From: Symbiodinium natans
Lineage: Eukaryota; Sar; Dinophyceae; Suessiales; Symbiodiniaceae
Direction of reading: 5' to 3'
Length of the DNA: 64,000 nucleotides
Assembly: GCA_905221605.1 (NCBI GenBank)
Contig: CAJNDS010000027.1
Span: forward strand, 187,244 to 251,243
Below are positions 22,468 through 33,329 of the stretch, piece after piece. Position numbers and translations under genes: made by a program. How positions within the stretch are numbered: position 1 is the first letter of the stretch; every line of letters starts with the position of its first letter. The notes beneath the pieces were generated by a model. It had not been told where the DNA came from, did no database searches, and saw nothing but the letters and a program-made list of their open reading frames with translations.

Positions 22468-22749
22468 GTCTTGGTGAAGCTTGATGCTCTGTTTATCCAA
22501 CTAGATTTTGAGACGGGGTGCGTGACACACAGCACAGCCGAAATCGCAGCTGACTGCAGCATAGATGCACTTAGCGCCGCTGCGCGTAGTCCACGGCGAC
22601 TGGTTCGGCCCGGCATGCCCGCAAATAAGCAGCAGCAGAGAGGCTTCCCAAATGGCTGCGAAACGTCGCACGTTCCCCGTGACATGTCACAAAGACAGCT
22701 CAATCGAGTCCTGCACGTGTCGCAGGACAGCATGGACAGCACGGACCCT
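22468..22749 (+). CDS. 94-codon internal exon, unknown function
   Basis: Exactly 282 nt between acceptor CGCCAAG and donor GACCCT|GTGAGT, open throughout and phase 0 at both ends. The translation (VLVKLDALFIQLDFETGCVT, later IAADCSIDALSAAARSPRRL) is protein-like. The minus 166-codon frame opposite is serine/leucine-rich and reads as a shadow. A plus segment at 22894-23163 could be a later exon, but its phase does not match the nearest acceptor. Confidence 0.48.
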
Positions 22750-23184
22750 GTGAGTTGAGCTGAGATCCGCACATGAGAGTGAAGTCATGTCCCGCAAGCA
22801 CACGGCGTCCAGCCCCAGGCTTGGCCGCCAAGACCCTACAAAGCAGGAAAATGAATGAAAATGATGCATGATGTTTGCTTGTGATGCTTTGCGATGCTTG
22901 CAGAGGCTCCTTTTTCGTTTAAGACACACAGGGAGACCATAGGTTGGATTGTCGGGAGAAGCATGGGGAAAGCGTTCCTCAGATGCATCAAAAGCATCAA
23001 AATAATAGATAAAACCTTTAGGGCACTGGCCAACGCACAACTTCTGTCGTACGATTCCCAACCGACCCAACTTCCCAACCCTTGCCCGACATTGTCGGTG
23101 CTTCACAGTAGGCATGAAGTTCATACTATAAAGCTTACAAACTGTCGGAAGCAACGAAGCTAACGACTTATCAACAACAGACAT
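22687..23184 (-). CDS. 165-codon ORF, unknown product
   Basis: Starts with ATG (MSVVDKSLASLLPTVCKLYS) and stays open for 165 codons, with clusters of basic residues. A good-looking plus frame (22894-23163) opposes it and strand choice is not certain. Its last 60 bases also overlap the better-supported plus exon at 22468-22749. No domain is recognised. Confidence 0.28.
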   Translation of the reverse strand: MSVVDKSLASLLPTVCKLYSMNFMPTVKHRQCRARVGKLGRLGIVRQKLCVGQCPKGFIYYFDAFDASEERFPHASPDNPTYGLPVCLKRKRSLCKHRKASQANIMHHFHSFSCFVGSWRPSLGLDAVCLRDMTSLSCADLSSTHRVRAVHAVLRHVQDSIELSL

Positions 23185-23190
23185 GATCAG

Positions 23191-23377
23191 ACTGGATCAT
23201 CCGACCGGCCGGGGAATCGAGCTTGTAGCTCTTTGCACATGGCATGAAATTGCACTCAAGTTTCTTCTTTCTGACAACATCTGTCTTCAAAACAGATGTG
23301 AACAACAACGAGGTGTTCCGCACAGGAAACCCTAGAAGCATTCCTTCTCCCGTGCCAGCGCAGCCAGGACAGAACAC
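23191..23377 (-). CDS. Short exon-like ORF
   Basis: About 62 codons beginning FCPGCAGTGEGMLLGFPVRN, ending near an ATCCAG that could be a splice border. It lies just upstream of the 165-codon minus ORF and may belong to the same gene. Function unknown. Confidence 0.28.
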
Positions 23378-23436
23378 ACTGCAAGCTGCAGAGTCATAAG
23401 CTTTCGGGGCATCATGCTTTCCTCAATAGTTTCACC

Positions 23437-23697
23437 TTGGAACACCATCCCACCTACCTTGCCTTTTTTGTGATTTTCTTCTCAAAGAAAAGGGTTTTAC
23501 AACAAAGTGCCTTCATCACTCACGTCGTGTCGCTGGATCAAACGTTAGTTCATTGTCCAAGGTTCCTCACTGCTGCCTCCATGTGGATTCTGGCAACGTG
23601 TTTCAGCTCCAGTTCGGCGGATCATCCTCTCCGATCCGCTAAAGACTATTGGCTTGGCATGTCTTTTTTAAACAGCCCACAGACAAATTTTGCTTAG
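23437..23697 (+). CDS. AT-richer ORF, doubtful
   Basis: An 86-codon frame with a hydrophobic start (TYLAFFVIFFSKK). Base composition is more AT-rich than the neighbouring exons, so it may be non-coding. No start or splice site is convincing. Confidence 0.18.
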   Translation: MEHHPTYLAFFVIFFSKKRVLQQSAFITHVVSLDQTLVHCPRFLTAASMWILATCFSSSSADHPLRSAKDYWLGMSFLNSPQTNFA

Positions 23698-23921
23698 GCT
23701 CATCGAAGGTCGCGTGCCTTGAAATTTCATTTATGCGAATATGTCCTTCTTTCCATTCATTGATTTCAATCCGAGGAATTATGCATAAAGCAAAGGCAGA
23801 TTCCTACTTGTCTTGCTTTGAACGATTCTAGAGGCGAACCACACGAAACACCGGCCCTCGGTCAACCTCCGGAAGCCATCCAGTGTCCACTCGGTGTGCC
23901 TCAACCACACTTCGATGTCTT

Positions 23922-24033
23922 CAGCCACGGCGACCTGAATTGCTAAACGCCATCACAGCCTGCATCAAAACCATTCAAAGTCTTGAGAGCACCGAGCCCC
24001 TCAAGGCCGCAAACAAGGGAAGGGCGCTTAGTT
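23922..24033 (+). CDS. Exon candidate, unknown function
   Basis: The segment reads RPELLNAITACIKTIQSLES and on through EPLKAANKGRAL, followed by a GTAAGT donor (CTTAGTT|GTAAGT). The frame afterwards becomes proline-rich intronic sequence. A helical, soluble exon with no recognised family. Confidence 0.43.
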
Positions 24034-24354
24034 GTAAGTTGAACTTAACTTTGCTTCCTGCGCCTTTTCCTTGCTTCCCACTCACCCCTTGCGGATTTAT
24101 CTCACCTCGCCCTCCCCCCTTCCCACCCACCCCACAGAAAACACAGAGGGAACTGCTGCCCGGAAGTAGGGGTCAGGTGTGCAGAAGGTTTCCGCCTCAG
24201 GCTGGGGCTTCGTGTGCCGCCAACATCTATTTTCAGGGTTCCACTCAACCTATCCAATCCCAACTTCTCTTTCTGTGGTCGACATGTCCTTTTCCGCTTC
24301 TGGCCTTCCCAGCTTACACGAACCCTACAGGCTTTCAAGCCAAAAATCATCTCT

Positions 24355-24822
24355 CCTTCTTAGGGTTTCGGGCTTGCCACGCAGCATCTCCCAATTAGAG
24401 TGCATGTTTTAAGGGGTGGGGGTTTGCTCCCAACACATGTTTGGTCAAGCTCTAGGGCTCTAGGGTGCCCCTCAATACAGTAGGGCTTCGGCGTTGCCAC
24501 GGACATGTCCGCTTAAGACCTTTTAGGGCATGGCGGCATAGCGTTTGCCAACCGACATCTGCTTTTAGAGCTTCGGGCTTTCCACCAAACAGCTCCGTTT
24601 GGGGGCTTCGGGATAGCCATCCAGCATGCCCTTTCAGGGGGTTGGGTTTGCCACATCTCTCTTGGGAGCCTTGAAGGCTACAGGTTTGCCACACCAAGAT
24701 GTGTTTTAGTGCTTTGGGCTTGCCCCCTTTCCTTGTTTTAAATTCTCCTTTTAAGGCTAGAGCTTGCCACGTAACATTTGCTTTTAGGGTTTTGGGACTG
24801 CCACCCAACATCTATTAGGGCC
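24355..24822. repeat. Degenerate ~48-bp repeat with TTTTAGGG cores
   Basis: About nine decayed units of 40-60 bp following the pattern TTTTAGGGCTTCGGGCTTGCCACxxxACATxT. Each carries a TTTTAGGG- or TTAGGG-like core next to a GCTTGCCAC block. It behaves as an old minisatellite built on a telomere-like core. Confidence 0.8.
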
Positions 24823-24829
24823 CGCAGCA

Positions 24830-25376
24830 CAACACATCTCAAGTCAGGAAAAACCATTTACAATTGAGAAAAAACAGAAATGTTGACTTAGCTGAGGGAA
24901 AACCCTGTGCGACGGTTCTCTGAGATTCTAGGTCTTCTCTCATGGCCTCAGGTCAAAGGACGCAAGGAGAGGAAACACCCACGGATGTGAGGAGACTCGT
25001 CAGTGGTCTCGTGCCTATTTCAGTACTTCAGTACTCTTAGTCTTTAGTTTGCCTCATAGCATGTGCTTTTCACACATGGGAGCAGGTTCGGGATTCGTCA
25101 CATCATGTCACATCTACAAATGAGATTTAACTTGCGCGCCATTCGGGTGTGGCCGCTGCGGATCGTGTGAAGTTTCCGAGAACCCGAGTCTGCAACCATG
25201 GCTTGAACGTTTATACTGTTTACACTACATTCGTACTACGCCAATGTCTGCCAATGTACAGGGGTCGTGGAACCATTTGCAACCCAGCTCTGCCTGGGGC
25301 ATGGTTTCAAGCTTTGCCTCTTTACCACCTTCACGTTTCTGAAAAAGCTCTGTTCAATTAAGCCAGGCGAGGCCAC
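24830..25376. other. Intergenic or intronic stretch
   Basis: Nothing recognised apart from weak frames. It lies downstream of the methyltransferase-like gene, and later exons of that gene could be here, but no SAM-enzyme motif was found. Confidence 0.4.
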
Positions 25377-26706
25377 CTCAGAATGGTCTGCATCCAGGAA
25401 GACCAGCTCTGCCCCTTCACTGAAGCGCCGGCCCGCCTGCACCAGGTTCCACTGATCTCCACAGCTTAAGCATGCAGCATGCTCATAGCCTCTCGGAACG
25501 GCTCAGCTCAAGCCAGGCACTTGAACCTCGACTTTATGACAGCGGGCCTCGACAGAGGTGGTCTTTCGCAACTCAGCTCGTCCAGGAGCCGCGCTGTAAA
25601 CTGCCTACGCAGAGCAGCTCTTTCTCTTGACGATTGGACTGCGGGGCCTCTACATCCTGCGGGGGCCTGCCCAAAGACAGAATCTGCGCCGACCCCGGAC
25701 TTCAGGAGTTACCCGCGGCTGCAATGGCTGCACGACTCACTAGTGAAATCCAACAAATTACTTTCGAACATGTCGGAAATCTTTTTGGGATTCTTTGCTT
25801 CTTCTCGTGCTTTCGCCTGGGTTGGAAAGTGCTGAGAACTCTTTACACCTTGCCCGTCCCTCAGGCCTCGGCCGCAGCCGCAATGCCTGAAGACTTGCAT
25901 CCGTATGCGTTAGTACTCGGTAGATGTGCTGTGATGCGACTGTAGCTTTGGGACCTTCAACAAACAAAGGCACAGTCTCATGCGATCTGTCTTTTCAATA
26001 CCCCACGAATAGTGCTGCAGCTAGAACTTGTTGCCGGTTTTCTGCACCTTGCAGCCACAATTTTCTGTAGCGAAGAGGCAGCAACTGTCTTTGGTCCTGG
26101 CCAGCTGAATAGATGCATTGTCGAGTCCCCGGATGATAACAGCAACCGTACAGTTACAGCCTTCTTCCACCCGGTCAAAAAGGATGCCAAACATTTTGCT
26201 GCTTGCTGGATTTGAATTTCCCGCCAACAACGACAACTCGAAAACTCAAACAATACAACTCTAATTACGAGATACTCCACTGGCGCCTGCTCGAGGTGTG
26301 TTAGTTCCTCGGCCTTGGCAGTAGCATCACTGAAGGCTTCTGAGGAAGACAAAGCAAAGTGTTTGGCGTCCGGCAGAAACCTCGTACTTGAAGGGGTCCA
26401 CTCCCACCAGTCGTACTCGGTCGGGCCTGGAGGCTATGACAAACCACTCTACCTGGCGAGGTTGACCAAGAGAACTTTAGCTGCGAGGTGCAGCAGTGCC
26501 AGCAACTCTGCCGATGTCTCGCCTGTCTCGACGCCAACCTACAGGTCCCCCCCCCTCCCCCGCACAAGGGAGCCGACATGTTTGTTCAACTGAACTGGCC
26601 AGGCCAATGAACTGCTTTCGGGCAAGAAAGACTGCCTCTGCCAGTGTGATGTTCTTTGCGGCAAATCCGCTTTCTTGCACAATGCTGGCGATCACCTCGC
26701 CACCTC
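25377..26706 (-). CDS. Multi-exon gene with methyltransferase-like exon
   Basis: The exon at 25377-25436 (20 codons, phase 0) reads AGRRFSEGAELVFLDADHSE. LVFLDADHSE matches the acidic strand motif of class I SAM-dependent methyltransferases of the Methyltransf_24/FkbM type (FIDGDHSYE). Upstream exon candidates on the same strand are 25609-25656 (16 codons, DVEAPQSNRQEKELLC, donor GTAGGC), about 25526-25562, about 25741-25842 (donor GTGAGT), 26055-26213 (FGILFDRVEEGCNCTVAVII), 26272-26336 (acceptor TTTGTCTTCCTCAG) and 26580-26706 (ASIVQESGFAAKNITLAEAV). The glycine-rich SAM-binding motif I was not found, and not all phases match, so two genes may be merged here. Confidence 0.43.
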
Positions 26707-27148
26707 AACATCGCAATCCATGCTTGAACCGTTTTTCGAAGAAATAACTTTGCAACTTGCTAGCCTGACTTGGGAGCTGGCAGCCATCATTCTGCGAAGA
26801 GTTTTTTGGATGACGACATGTTGCTGCTTCATGATTCACAAGTATGGTGCACCAGGAAAGTGTTTGTGAGGCAGCTTGAGTTGTGATTTTTGCTGCTTGA
26901 ATTCTCCGAGTTGCCTGAAGTGTGGCCCTCTAACCGAGTGTCAAAAACCCAGGGCTCCGGCTGGTGCAGCAATAGTCATGAAACTTCACCTGAACAGAAC
27001 TGCCCATGCAGTGTGAACGCCAAGTCCTCTACAGTCTACAGTGGGGTAGCTGCTTGACTGCACGAGAGAACACGAAGACACCTATCAGATCGAGTCAGGC
27101 CTTCACAGGTATGTCTGGCATCAGAAGTGCGATCAGGAAGTAAGACAG

Positions 27149-27469
27149 GTGCCACCTCCATTTACAGGACTGCTGCGTCGACTGCGCAAAACATGTTTCG
27201 AGGCATATTCTTCTGCTTCCGTGTTAAAATCGGGAACTGTGACAACAAGTGAGTCAAAAACACAGACTCGAAATGCAGCTAATATTTCCATGGAGTTATA
27301 TGTATGTATAAGATACCCTAGTTCAGCCGAGTTGCCTCATCTATCTGTGCTTGAAACATCGGTCGAAGCTGGTCATTCGTGGGCGTCTGAATCAGAAGCC
27401 ACACGATTGCACGAATTTGCACTGCAACGTACACTGCAACTATCTGCAATTGCTATTTGCTCCCTTTGA
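27149..27469 (+). CDS. 106-codon ORF, unknown product
   Basis: Protein-like throughout (NISMELYVCIRYPSSAELPH, then LSVLETSVEAGHSWASESEA). It begins at GTG just after a CAG, so it is probably an exon. A second plus segment at about 27480-27600, lysine- and alanine-rich, may follow. Function unknown. Confidence 0.4.
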   Translation: MPPPFTGLLRRLRKTCFEAYSSASVLKSGTVTTSESKTQTRNAANISMELYVCIRYPSSAELPHLSVLETSVEAGHSWASESEATRLHEFALQRTLQLSAIAICSL

Positions 27470-27596
27470 CAACTTGCCCGTCCTGAAAACTTCCAGACGC
27501 CGGGCCAGGCCGTGGCAGAGCTCCAATGCCGCTGCGAAGGCAAAGGCAGTGCTGTGCACCTCAGAGCCAAAAGCACCAAAAAAAACACCACTTCGC

Positions 27597-28105
27597 ACCC
27601 CCCCCCCCCCTCCTAAAACCCAATTGCAGGGATAACACATACCAGTATCGTCCCTGGCCCGCTTGTTCAGGCAACATTCCTGCGCCTCCTTGCTCCGGCT
27701 TATTAAGAGACGACAATTCCGAGCAGCCTGCTTATTTTCAGGCAAGAGTGCGGTTCAATTGCTTACCTGGCCTGCTTAAGCAACATCCCGGTACAAGCGA
27801 CCGCCTGGGTCTTGAGCCTCCTTGCCCTAGTCTGGGACAGCTGCCAGCCTAAGCCTCTTAGGCCTGCGTGTTAAGTGTTACGGCAACATTCTGGTATAGT
27901 TGCCCGCCTGAGCCGCCCTGGTCTGCATATTACGGCAATTGGTACAGTTGCCCAGCTGACCTCCCTTGTCTGCTTGTTGCGGCAACATTCTGGCACAGCT
28001 GCCTGAAACTTCCATGGCCTGATTGTTGCGCGACCGTTTTCCGTAGAGGTGCCCGTCCTGAGCCTCTTGCCGCCTGCAGTTGCCCGTTGCCTGAAAGCTG
28101 TACTG
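27597..28105. repeat. Degenerate ~65-bp repeat after a poly-C run
   Basis: After a C13 run, decayed units follow the pattern CTGCTTGTTGCGGCAACATTCTGG, then TACAGTTGCCCGCCTGAG, then CCTCCTTG. About seven copies are visible, spaced 55-75 bp. Frames across it give repeated peptide shadows on the plus strand. Confidence 0.78.
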
Positions 28106-28475
28106 CTTGCCGTTCTGCCTAACGCGATTCAGTGCGAGTATGTTCTGAGGATGGTGTGCGATTCAAGCACACGGAAAACCCACGTCTACCCTGAGCAAAT
28201 CTGCAGCTGAGTCTCCGGAACCCTCCTAGCGTTTGAAGGACCGGGCGGTGAAGGAACCCAAGTTCTTGAGGTGGAGGTAGCATTAGGATCATTCGAATAA
28301 CAAGCTGCATCTACAACTCAATGATGTTCATGGCTTGAGCCGCAAGTAAGAAAAAACCCTGCGTGACCATCACGATAACCTCGACAAAGATCGCTTCAGA
28401 GCCTTCGCACGGCATGACCAAGGACGAAGCCCCATGTGTCATGTTCGCCGCTGCGGAGGCAGCAGCCCAGTGCCT

Positions 28476-28654
28476 GGGTTTAGGGTTTAGGGTTTGGGGT
28501 TAGGGTTAGGGTTTAGGGTTTAGGGTTTAGGGTTTAGGGTTTAGGGTTTAGGGTTTAGGGTTTAGGGTTTAGGGTTTAGGGTTTAGGGTTTAGGGTTTAG
28601 GGTTTAGGGTTTAGGGTTTAGGGTTTAGGGTTTAGGGTTTAGGGTTTAGGGTTT
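28476..28654 (+). repeat. Interstitial telomere repeat (TTTAGGG)n
   Basis: About 25 tandem TTTAGGG units with one GGGTTTGGGGTTAGGGTTAGGG irregular patch near the left edge. Unique sequence flanks both sides. Confidence 0.97.
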
Positions 28655-28962
28655 CTGTCTTCGGCCTAGATTCCTAGATCCTGCTTCTTCTAGTCACATG
28701 GAGTGCGAAGCCAAGGAAACTTGAGGGCGCGTTTAGAGGGCTTTTCAACCTTCCACTTATTATACGTAACACAAAGGCAACCCCATCAAAGGCCCACAAC
28801 TCAGATATATGCCGGCTGAGCTGCTGTTTACTGCAACTTTGAACTTCCTACCGCGACCTGCTGTCGACGTAATGTGTCAGAAAGGGTGCTGCCGGCGAAT
28901 GGTCAGAGAGCTCCCGAGACCCGACCAGGACTCCGCAAGGTCACCTGTGCCGAACTGAAAGG

Positions 28963-29880
28963 ACAACGGAGTGGAGCTACGCTTGCATCCACTGGTGCAA
29001 GCAGCATCAACAACAACTGATTTTCTTCTGATTCATGATGAGACCCGCATCGTCGCCCATCTCGAGCTGCATTGTCCAAACGTGTAAACCCGAACTCTTG
29101 GCAGATGAAGTTTATTGTAGCACATGCGCTCACCTCACATTGTCTCCGCCGCATCCGTCCCGATTAAGGCAAAGGCGTATGGCGTATGCAGCTGCACGAA
29201 AAACTACTGAAGTGGCGAGATCAGAAGCCTGCATCTGAATCTGGCAGCAGTGCAGTGCGCACCTCGGCCAAAAAGCATTTTCCTGCGTGCAAGTTGATAA
29301 AGCCAGCTGCGCAGTTGCATTGAACAGAGCTGCTTACAGGTTCGCGGAAACTTGCTATGTGGCACCGCGGCAACAGCATTCGCCAGACGCCGGGCAGGCC
29401 CGCGACAGCGATGTGATGCCTGGCACCGCGAGCAATACTTCGGGGGATCGCGCCGAATTTGTGCAGCTGGCGAAGAGAACAACAACAAGGGTCCCAAGCG
29501 AGTGCTCAACTGACTGCGCCACCTGGCGCCAGCGGAGATGCGAAATCTCACAGCCGCCGAGGCCCTGCAAGGACATGCGCTCTAACCTTCCACGTCAGGC
29601 AGTCGCCTTGTCCGGCGATCACTGCGGAAAAGAAGCTAAAGCAGTTGGGCGCATCCACGCTCGTAATTGCTGTAGACCACTGAATCATTGCACATGGCCC
29701 TGCAAGGGCCATCCCCACCTGCAAGGCAACGAAAACTCTGGCGGCCAAGCGCTGCAGGAGCTCGAAGTCCGCGTGCAGCCTGGGGAATATTTGGTGTGGC
29801 CAAAACTCGAGCCGCGGCTAAAGGCATGGGTGCAAAGCCGGGTCCATTTCTCAAATACGAACTCGTGGCGCAAGAACTAT
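28963..29880 (-). CDS. Multi-exon gene candidate, unknown function
   Basis: Minus-strand segments with strong C/G-ending codon use. About 29815-29590 (LHADFELLQRLAARVFVALQ, later STAITSVDAPNCFSFFSAVI) reaches donor GGAAG|GTTAGA. 29576-29355 begins MSLQGLGGCEISHLRWRQVA. About 29330-29210 includes CNCAAGFINLHAGKC, an EGF-like cysteine spacing. About 29090-28963 ends at donor CACAG|GTGACC. The opposing 214-codon plus ORF (29287-29931) is probably the shadow. The first two segments meet in different frames only 22 nt apart, too short for a normal intron, so the model is incomplete. Confidence 0.38.
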
Positions 29881-30362
29881 TCAACAACCTGCAACAACTT
29901 CTCAAATCGTCTCAAGATTGGCACCTCGTAGAAGGCTCCACCAGCTGCCTGCTGAGAGCGGGCTGTCGTTTTTTTTGGGGTGGGGCCTTATCGCTTTGCA
30001 GGACTTCGGCTTAACATTGCCACAAAACCTATCGCCTTGTTGGCATCCTTGATTTGCAGTACAAGCCCGGTACTGAAATCGACGTTTCTGCGAGCCGGCG
30101 GAATTTCATTAATTTGTAGTACAAGCTTAGTACTGGAACCCATACCGGAATCGATACTGGAACCGACGTCTCCGTGAGCCGGCTGGCTTCTCATAAATAC
30201 TGTATTGAGGGTTATTCTGTTTTTTGTGGAGGGTGGGGGGTTCCGCTTTTACACAATACTGGCCTGAACATGAGATTTCATCTCCACCGAGAGCAACCTC
30301 TTACAACATGATAAAAGTGATCGCTCATAACCGCTGGGGAGGGAGGGAACACACAAGAGAGG

Positions 30363-30722
30363 ATGGAGCAGTACACTCTCCACAAGAAACCTCCAACCAT
30401 GATTCTTGCAAGCTACTCGCAAGTTCGAAAGATGCAAGTTTGCGACATCTTGCGTCGCGATTTCTTGAGCCAACATGCCGGGTTGCGCAGTGTAGGAGTA
30501 CGGTCGCTCGCCGGCCCCCCAGTCCTGTCAGTCAACAGCTGCTTAATCCCAAATTCCGGCATGTTGTGGCTGGCCAAGTATGTGTGCAGGCTGGGCAAGA
30601 ATGTCGGGAAAATCCCACCACGGTTCAACAATGTTCAACACAGACCACAACGAAGCTTCCGGCCTTTGGCTGCAGGAAAGCACTCTGGAAAGTCTGGGTG
30701 TCCCATTCGCCGAGGCACATAG
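30363..30722 (+). CDS. 119-codon ORF, unknown product
   Basis: Starts with ATG (MEQYTLHKKPPTMILASYSQ) and is rich in basic and hydrophobic residues (LWLAKYVCRLGKNVGKIPP). A 72-codon minus frame opposite (30413-30631) is also protein-like, so strand is uncertain. No domain is recognised. Confidence 0.33.
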   Translation: MEQYTLHKKPPTMILASYSQVRKMQVCDILRRDFLSQHAGLRSVGVRSLAGPPVLSVNSCLIPNSGMLWLAKYVCRLGKNVGKIPPRFNNVQHRPQRSFRPLAAGKHSGKSGCPIRRGT

Positions 30723-31349
30723 CTCATGATATATAATGGGCTGTTCGAGGATTGCACCATTCTGCTGCTGTCCAGGTTGCCATTGCTTCTGTTTTCCATT
30801 TCATGATTCAAGGGGGTAGCCTCATCACATTCGCATTGCTCACGGCTAGATTCCGAAGCTTGTCGTCTACCAACCCTGAGATCAGTGACTCCTTACTTCT
30901 TATGCGCAGTGCTTGTTTTGCTTGGGTTGGTAGCATTTTGTTATTCTTCTGCGCTGGCAACGTGTGAATGCATGTTTGGTAGCAGAACAAGCACACGAGG
31001 GCAGTCAATATTGGCCTAAGCGGGCCTACGCGCCAAGCGCAAAACCTTGAGCAGGACCTACGCGGGGTTTCGCGACTGTGGCTCATGTAGACTGCCTACC
31101 CGAATGCCCTGCAGGGAACATGACGTGGCCGACTTCGTTAAACTCTCATATGACACCACTCCTGTTCATCTGGCGAAGCCGCGTCCAACGAGCAGTGTCA
31201 GAGCCATGGCATTTGGCGTGTGCAGTGAGCAGGGACAAACAAGCCACTCGACCTCCTCTGCATCTTCTCTGGGACCCGCCGATGCCTGTCAAGGCTGCAC
31301 CAAGGCGTTGTGAGGATAGAAACATGAGAACAAGCGACAACCTCTAAAT

Positions 31350-31604
31350 ATGACGAATGGCAGCCCGCGAGAGAAGGCAAAAGAATGGCCAAGCCAAGCA
31401 CTTCTTCTGAACATACACCCCTTTCTGGGAACCACCAGCCTCAAGCAGGTCTCCAACAACCTGGCAGCGAACTGCGATGTTGGAGAATGGTCGTTGAAGG
31501 TAGCATGCGTTTGGCGCGGGCAGTCTACCTACTACAGCTTCCAGGTAGAAACACAGCAGGAAGGAGAGGTCCATCCAAAACGTCATAATCAAGGCCTACA
31601 TTGA
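31350..31604 (+). CDS. 84-codon ORF or exon
   Basis: Starts with ATG (MTNGSPREKAKEWPSQALLL) and contains two donor-like sites, TTGAAG|GTAGCA and TTCCAG|GTAGAA, so it may end as an exon at either. The opposing minus frame begins with a signal-like MIMTFWMDLSFLLCFYLEAV and is a serious alternative. Confidence 0.33.
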   Translation: MTNGSPREKAKEWPSQALLLNIHPFLGTTSLKQVSNNLAANCDVGEWSLKVACVWRGQSTYYSFQVETQQEGEVHPKRHNQGLH

Positions 31605-31906
31605 AACTGAAACTAAACCATACTAAACCTGATATTGATATAACTGCGCGTAAGACAGGCGAGTCTAAAGATGAAAGCTTCTTGAGGTTCTGGGTACAGG
31701 CAGTCTCGGTGACCAGGCTCGAGTGAAGCCGGAGGCGTGTCTTCCATGAGATTGTCTGATGCGTGGGGTGGGGCTTTAGGTTAGAAGTCCCGCAACCTTT
31801 CATAGATCAATTGATGACAGGGATGAGCGGTGATGTCCCAATCTCTGATTCGTGGGGCTTCTTCATGATGGAGCTTCAGGTAGATGGTTTTGTCTGAACT
31901 GTTCGT

Positions 31907-32275
31907 TCATGATCTTCCTTGCATCGTGACTGGGACAAATTCCCAAGGCAATCCTGGGCCCGCGGCCGCTTTGACAAGCTCCTCATCGATGACGGGAGTG
32001 AAAACGGTGAGCTCGTCCAGCCGCGCCTTCTTTTGCAAAAGCGCGTGCCCACTGCCACAGCTGCTGGTACTTGGGGGATTTGCTGTTTTGAGGCCCGTGT
32101 GCCGTAGAGTTGGTGTGTTGGGCAGTCTGCACGTTGTGCCATTGGAATTTCTGCCACCAGCTTGGACATTTGATTCTGACAGCCCTTTGCCAAGCGAGAA
32201 TAAGCTCACGAAACTCTGTTGCTCCACATGCAATGACGCGAAGGGAAGCTCCGAAGAGACATGAACCCTGACCAA
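31907..32275 (-). CDS. 122-codon ORF, unknown product
   Basis: The C-terminal 45 codons (KKARLDELTVFTPVIDEELV, ending TMQGRS and TGA) use mostly C- or G-ending codons and look clearly coding. The first part is less certain and could be intron plus another exon. It starts at TTG, so the 5' border is unknown. No family is recognised. Confidence 0.48.
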   Translation of the reverse strand: MVRVHVSSELPFASLHVEQQSFVSLFSLGKGLSESNVQAGGRNSNGTTCRLPNTPTLRHTGLKTANPPSTSSCGSGHALLQKKARLDELTVFTPVIDEELVKAAAGPGLPWEFVPVTMQGRS

Positions 32276-32903
32276 CCTTGGTGTGCGCGATCAAGTCTTC
32301 AATCGCTTTTTCTCTTTCTGCCTCTTGGCCTGGGGCAAGCTGGCACTTGATGGATCTTGACTATGTCGGGAGCAGGACTTGAGAGACTTTGGCGTACACT
32401 GCTGTTGATACCTGACCTGTGTGTCGCAGGCCGCATTCAGAAGACTGCACATTCAGAGTCCCATGTCACTGTACTCCATCTTCCCATCATAGCATCTCCC
32501 CAGCAAACCCACACCAGGAACAGGTGCAGAGATAGGAGTGAGTGGGGCAACCATAAACCCTGAAAACCTAAACGCAGAACATTAAAGCCTGGAGCAATTG
32601 GAGGAGGCAATGGTTTGCACTACTGTAGTATCAGATGCTTGTCTGAAAGGTGATTGACGTATGTTGCTGTTGCTCTGTGCCTCACCGAATGCATCGCATC
32701 GCTCAAGCAGACCACGGATGCCGTGCAAGCCAAGCGAACATGTTAACTCTATCACACAGCCACACGAGCCGCGAACTTAAAAACATCTAGACGGGATGCA
32801 GCGTGTCTGGTGTCCGCATTTGCCAGAAACTCCTCCCGAACCTTTCGTTCAGCGTCCCCTCAGTAGCACATAATGAGTGCTTGAGGCCTGATTACCTCCT
32901 CTC

Positions 32904-33329
32904 TTAAGCTCGATCGGTTTGCTGAGGGTGCAAGTTCCCGAGCGAGCTTTCACCGGAAGCACATGACGCCAACAGCTGGAGGGTTGCTGGGCACTTTTTG
33001 TGCAGCAAGAAGAAGCCTTGGTCACGCAACATCATGCAACTGAGCACACAACAGGTCTCCAAGAAGGACGCGATGAGCTTTGCAGCCTGTGCTTGGGGAC
33101 ATACTTTGTACAGCGGTTTGGATGTATCCCGCCCGAAACTTGCACAATGAATCAGTTCTCCATCGTTGACATGGCCTGGGGTCTCAAGAAGTAGCCCAGC
33201 ACGTTGAACTCTCGAAGCCATGCCTTCCTGGTCAGCGAGGGGAGTCTGTGAGCAGTGAAGGCCGATCATGATCATGGCCAGCACGGCATAGATGCACAAG
33301 GATTGCATGTTGCTATCGGGCTTAGTCAC
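32904..33329 (-). CDS. 141-codon ORF with possible signal peptide
   Basis: An ATG at 33308 begins MQSLCIYAVLAMIMIGLHCS, a short N-region followed by a hydrophobic core and a plausible cleavage site, as in secreted proteins. The rest is cysteine-containing and mixed. The frame is open to a stop near 32904 after a possible intron. No domain is recognised. Confidence 0.3.
   Translation of the reverse strand: MTKPDSNMQSLCIYAVLAMIMIGLHCSQTPLADQEGMASRVQRAGLLLETPGHVNDGELIHCASFGRDTSKPLYKVCPQAQAAKLIASFLETCCVLSCMMLRDQGFFLLHKKCPATLQLLASCASGESSLGNLHPQQTDRA

Noticed and set aside
29287-29931. 214-codon plus ORF
   Set aside because: Opposite minus-strand segments have stronger codon bias and splice-like borders.
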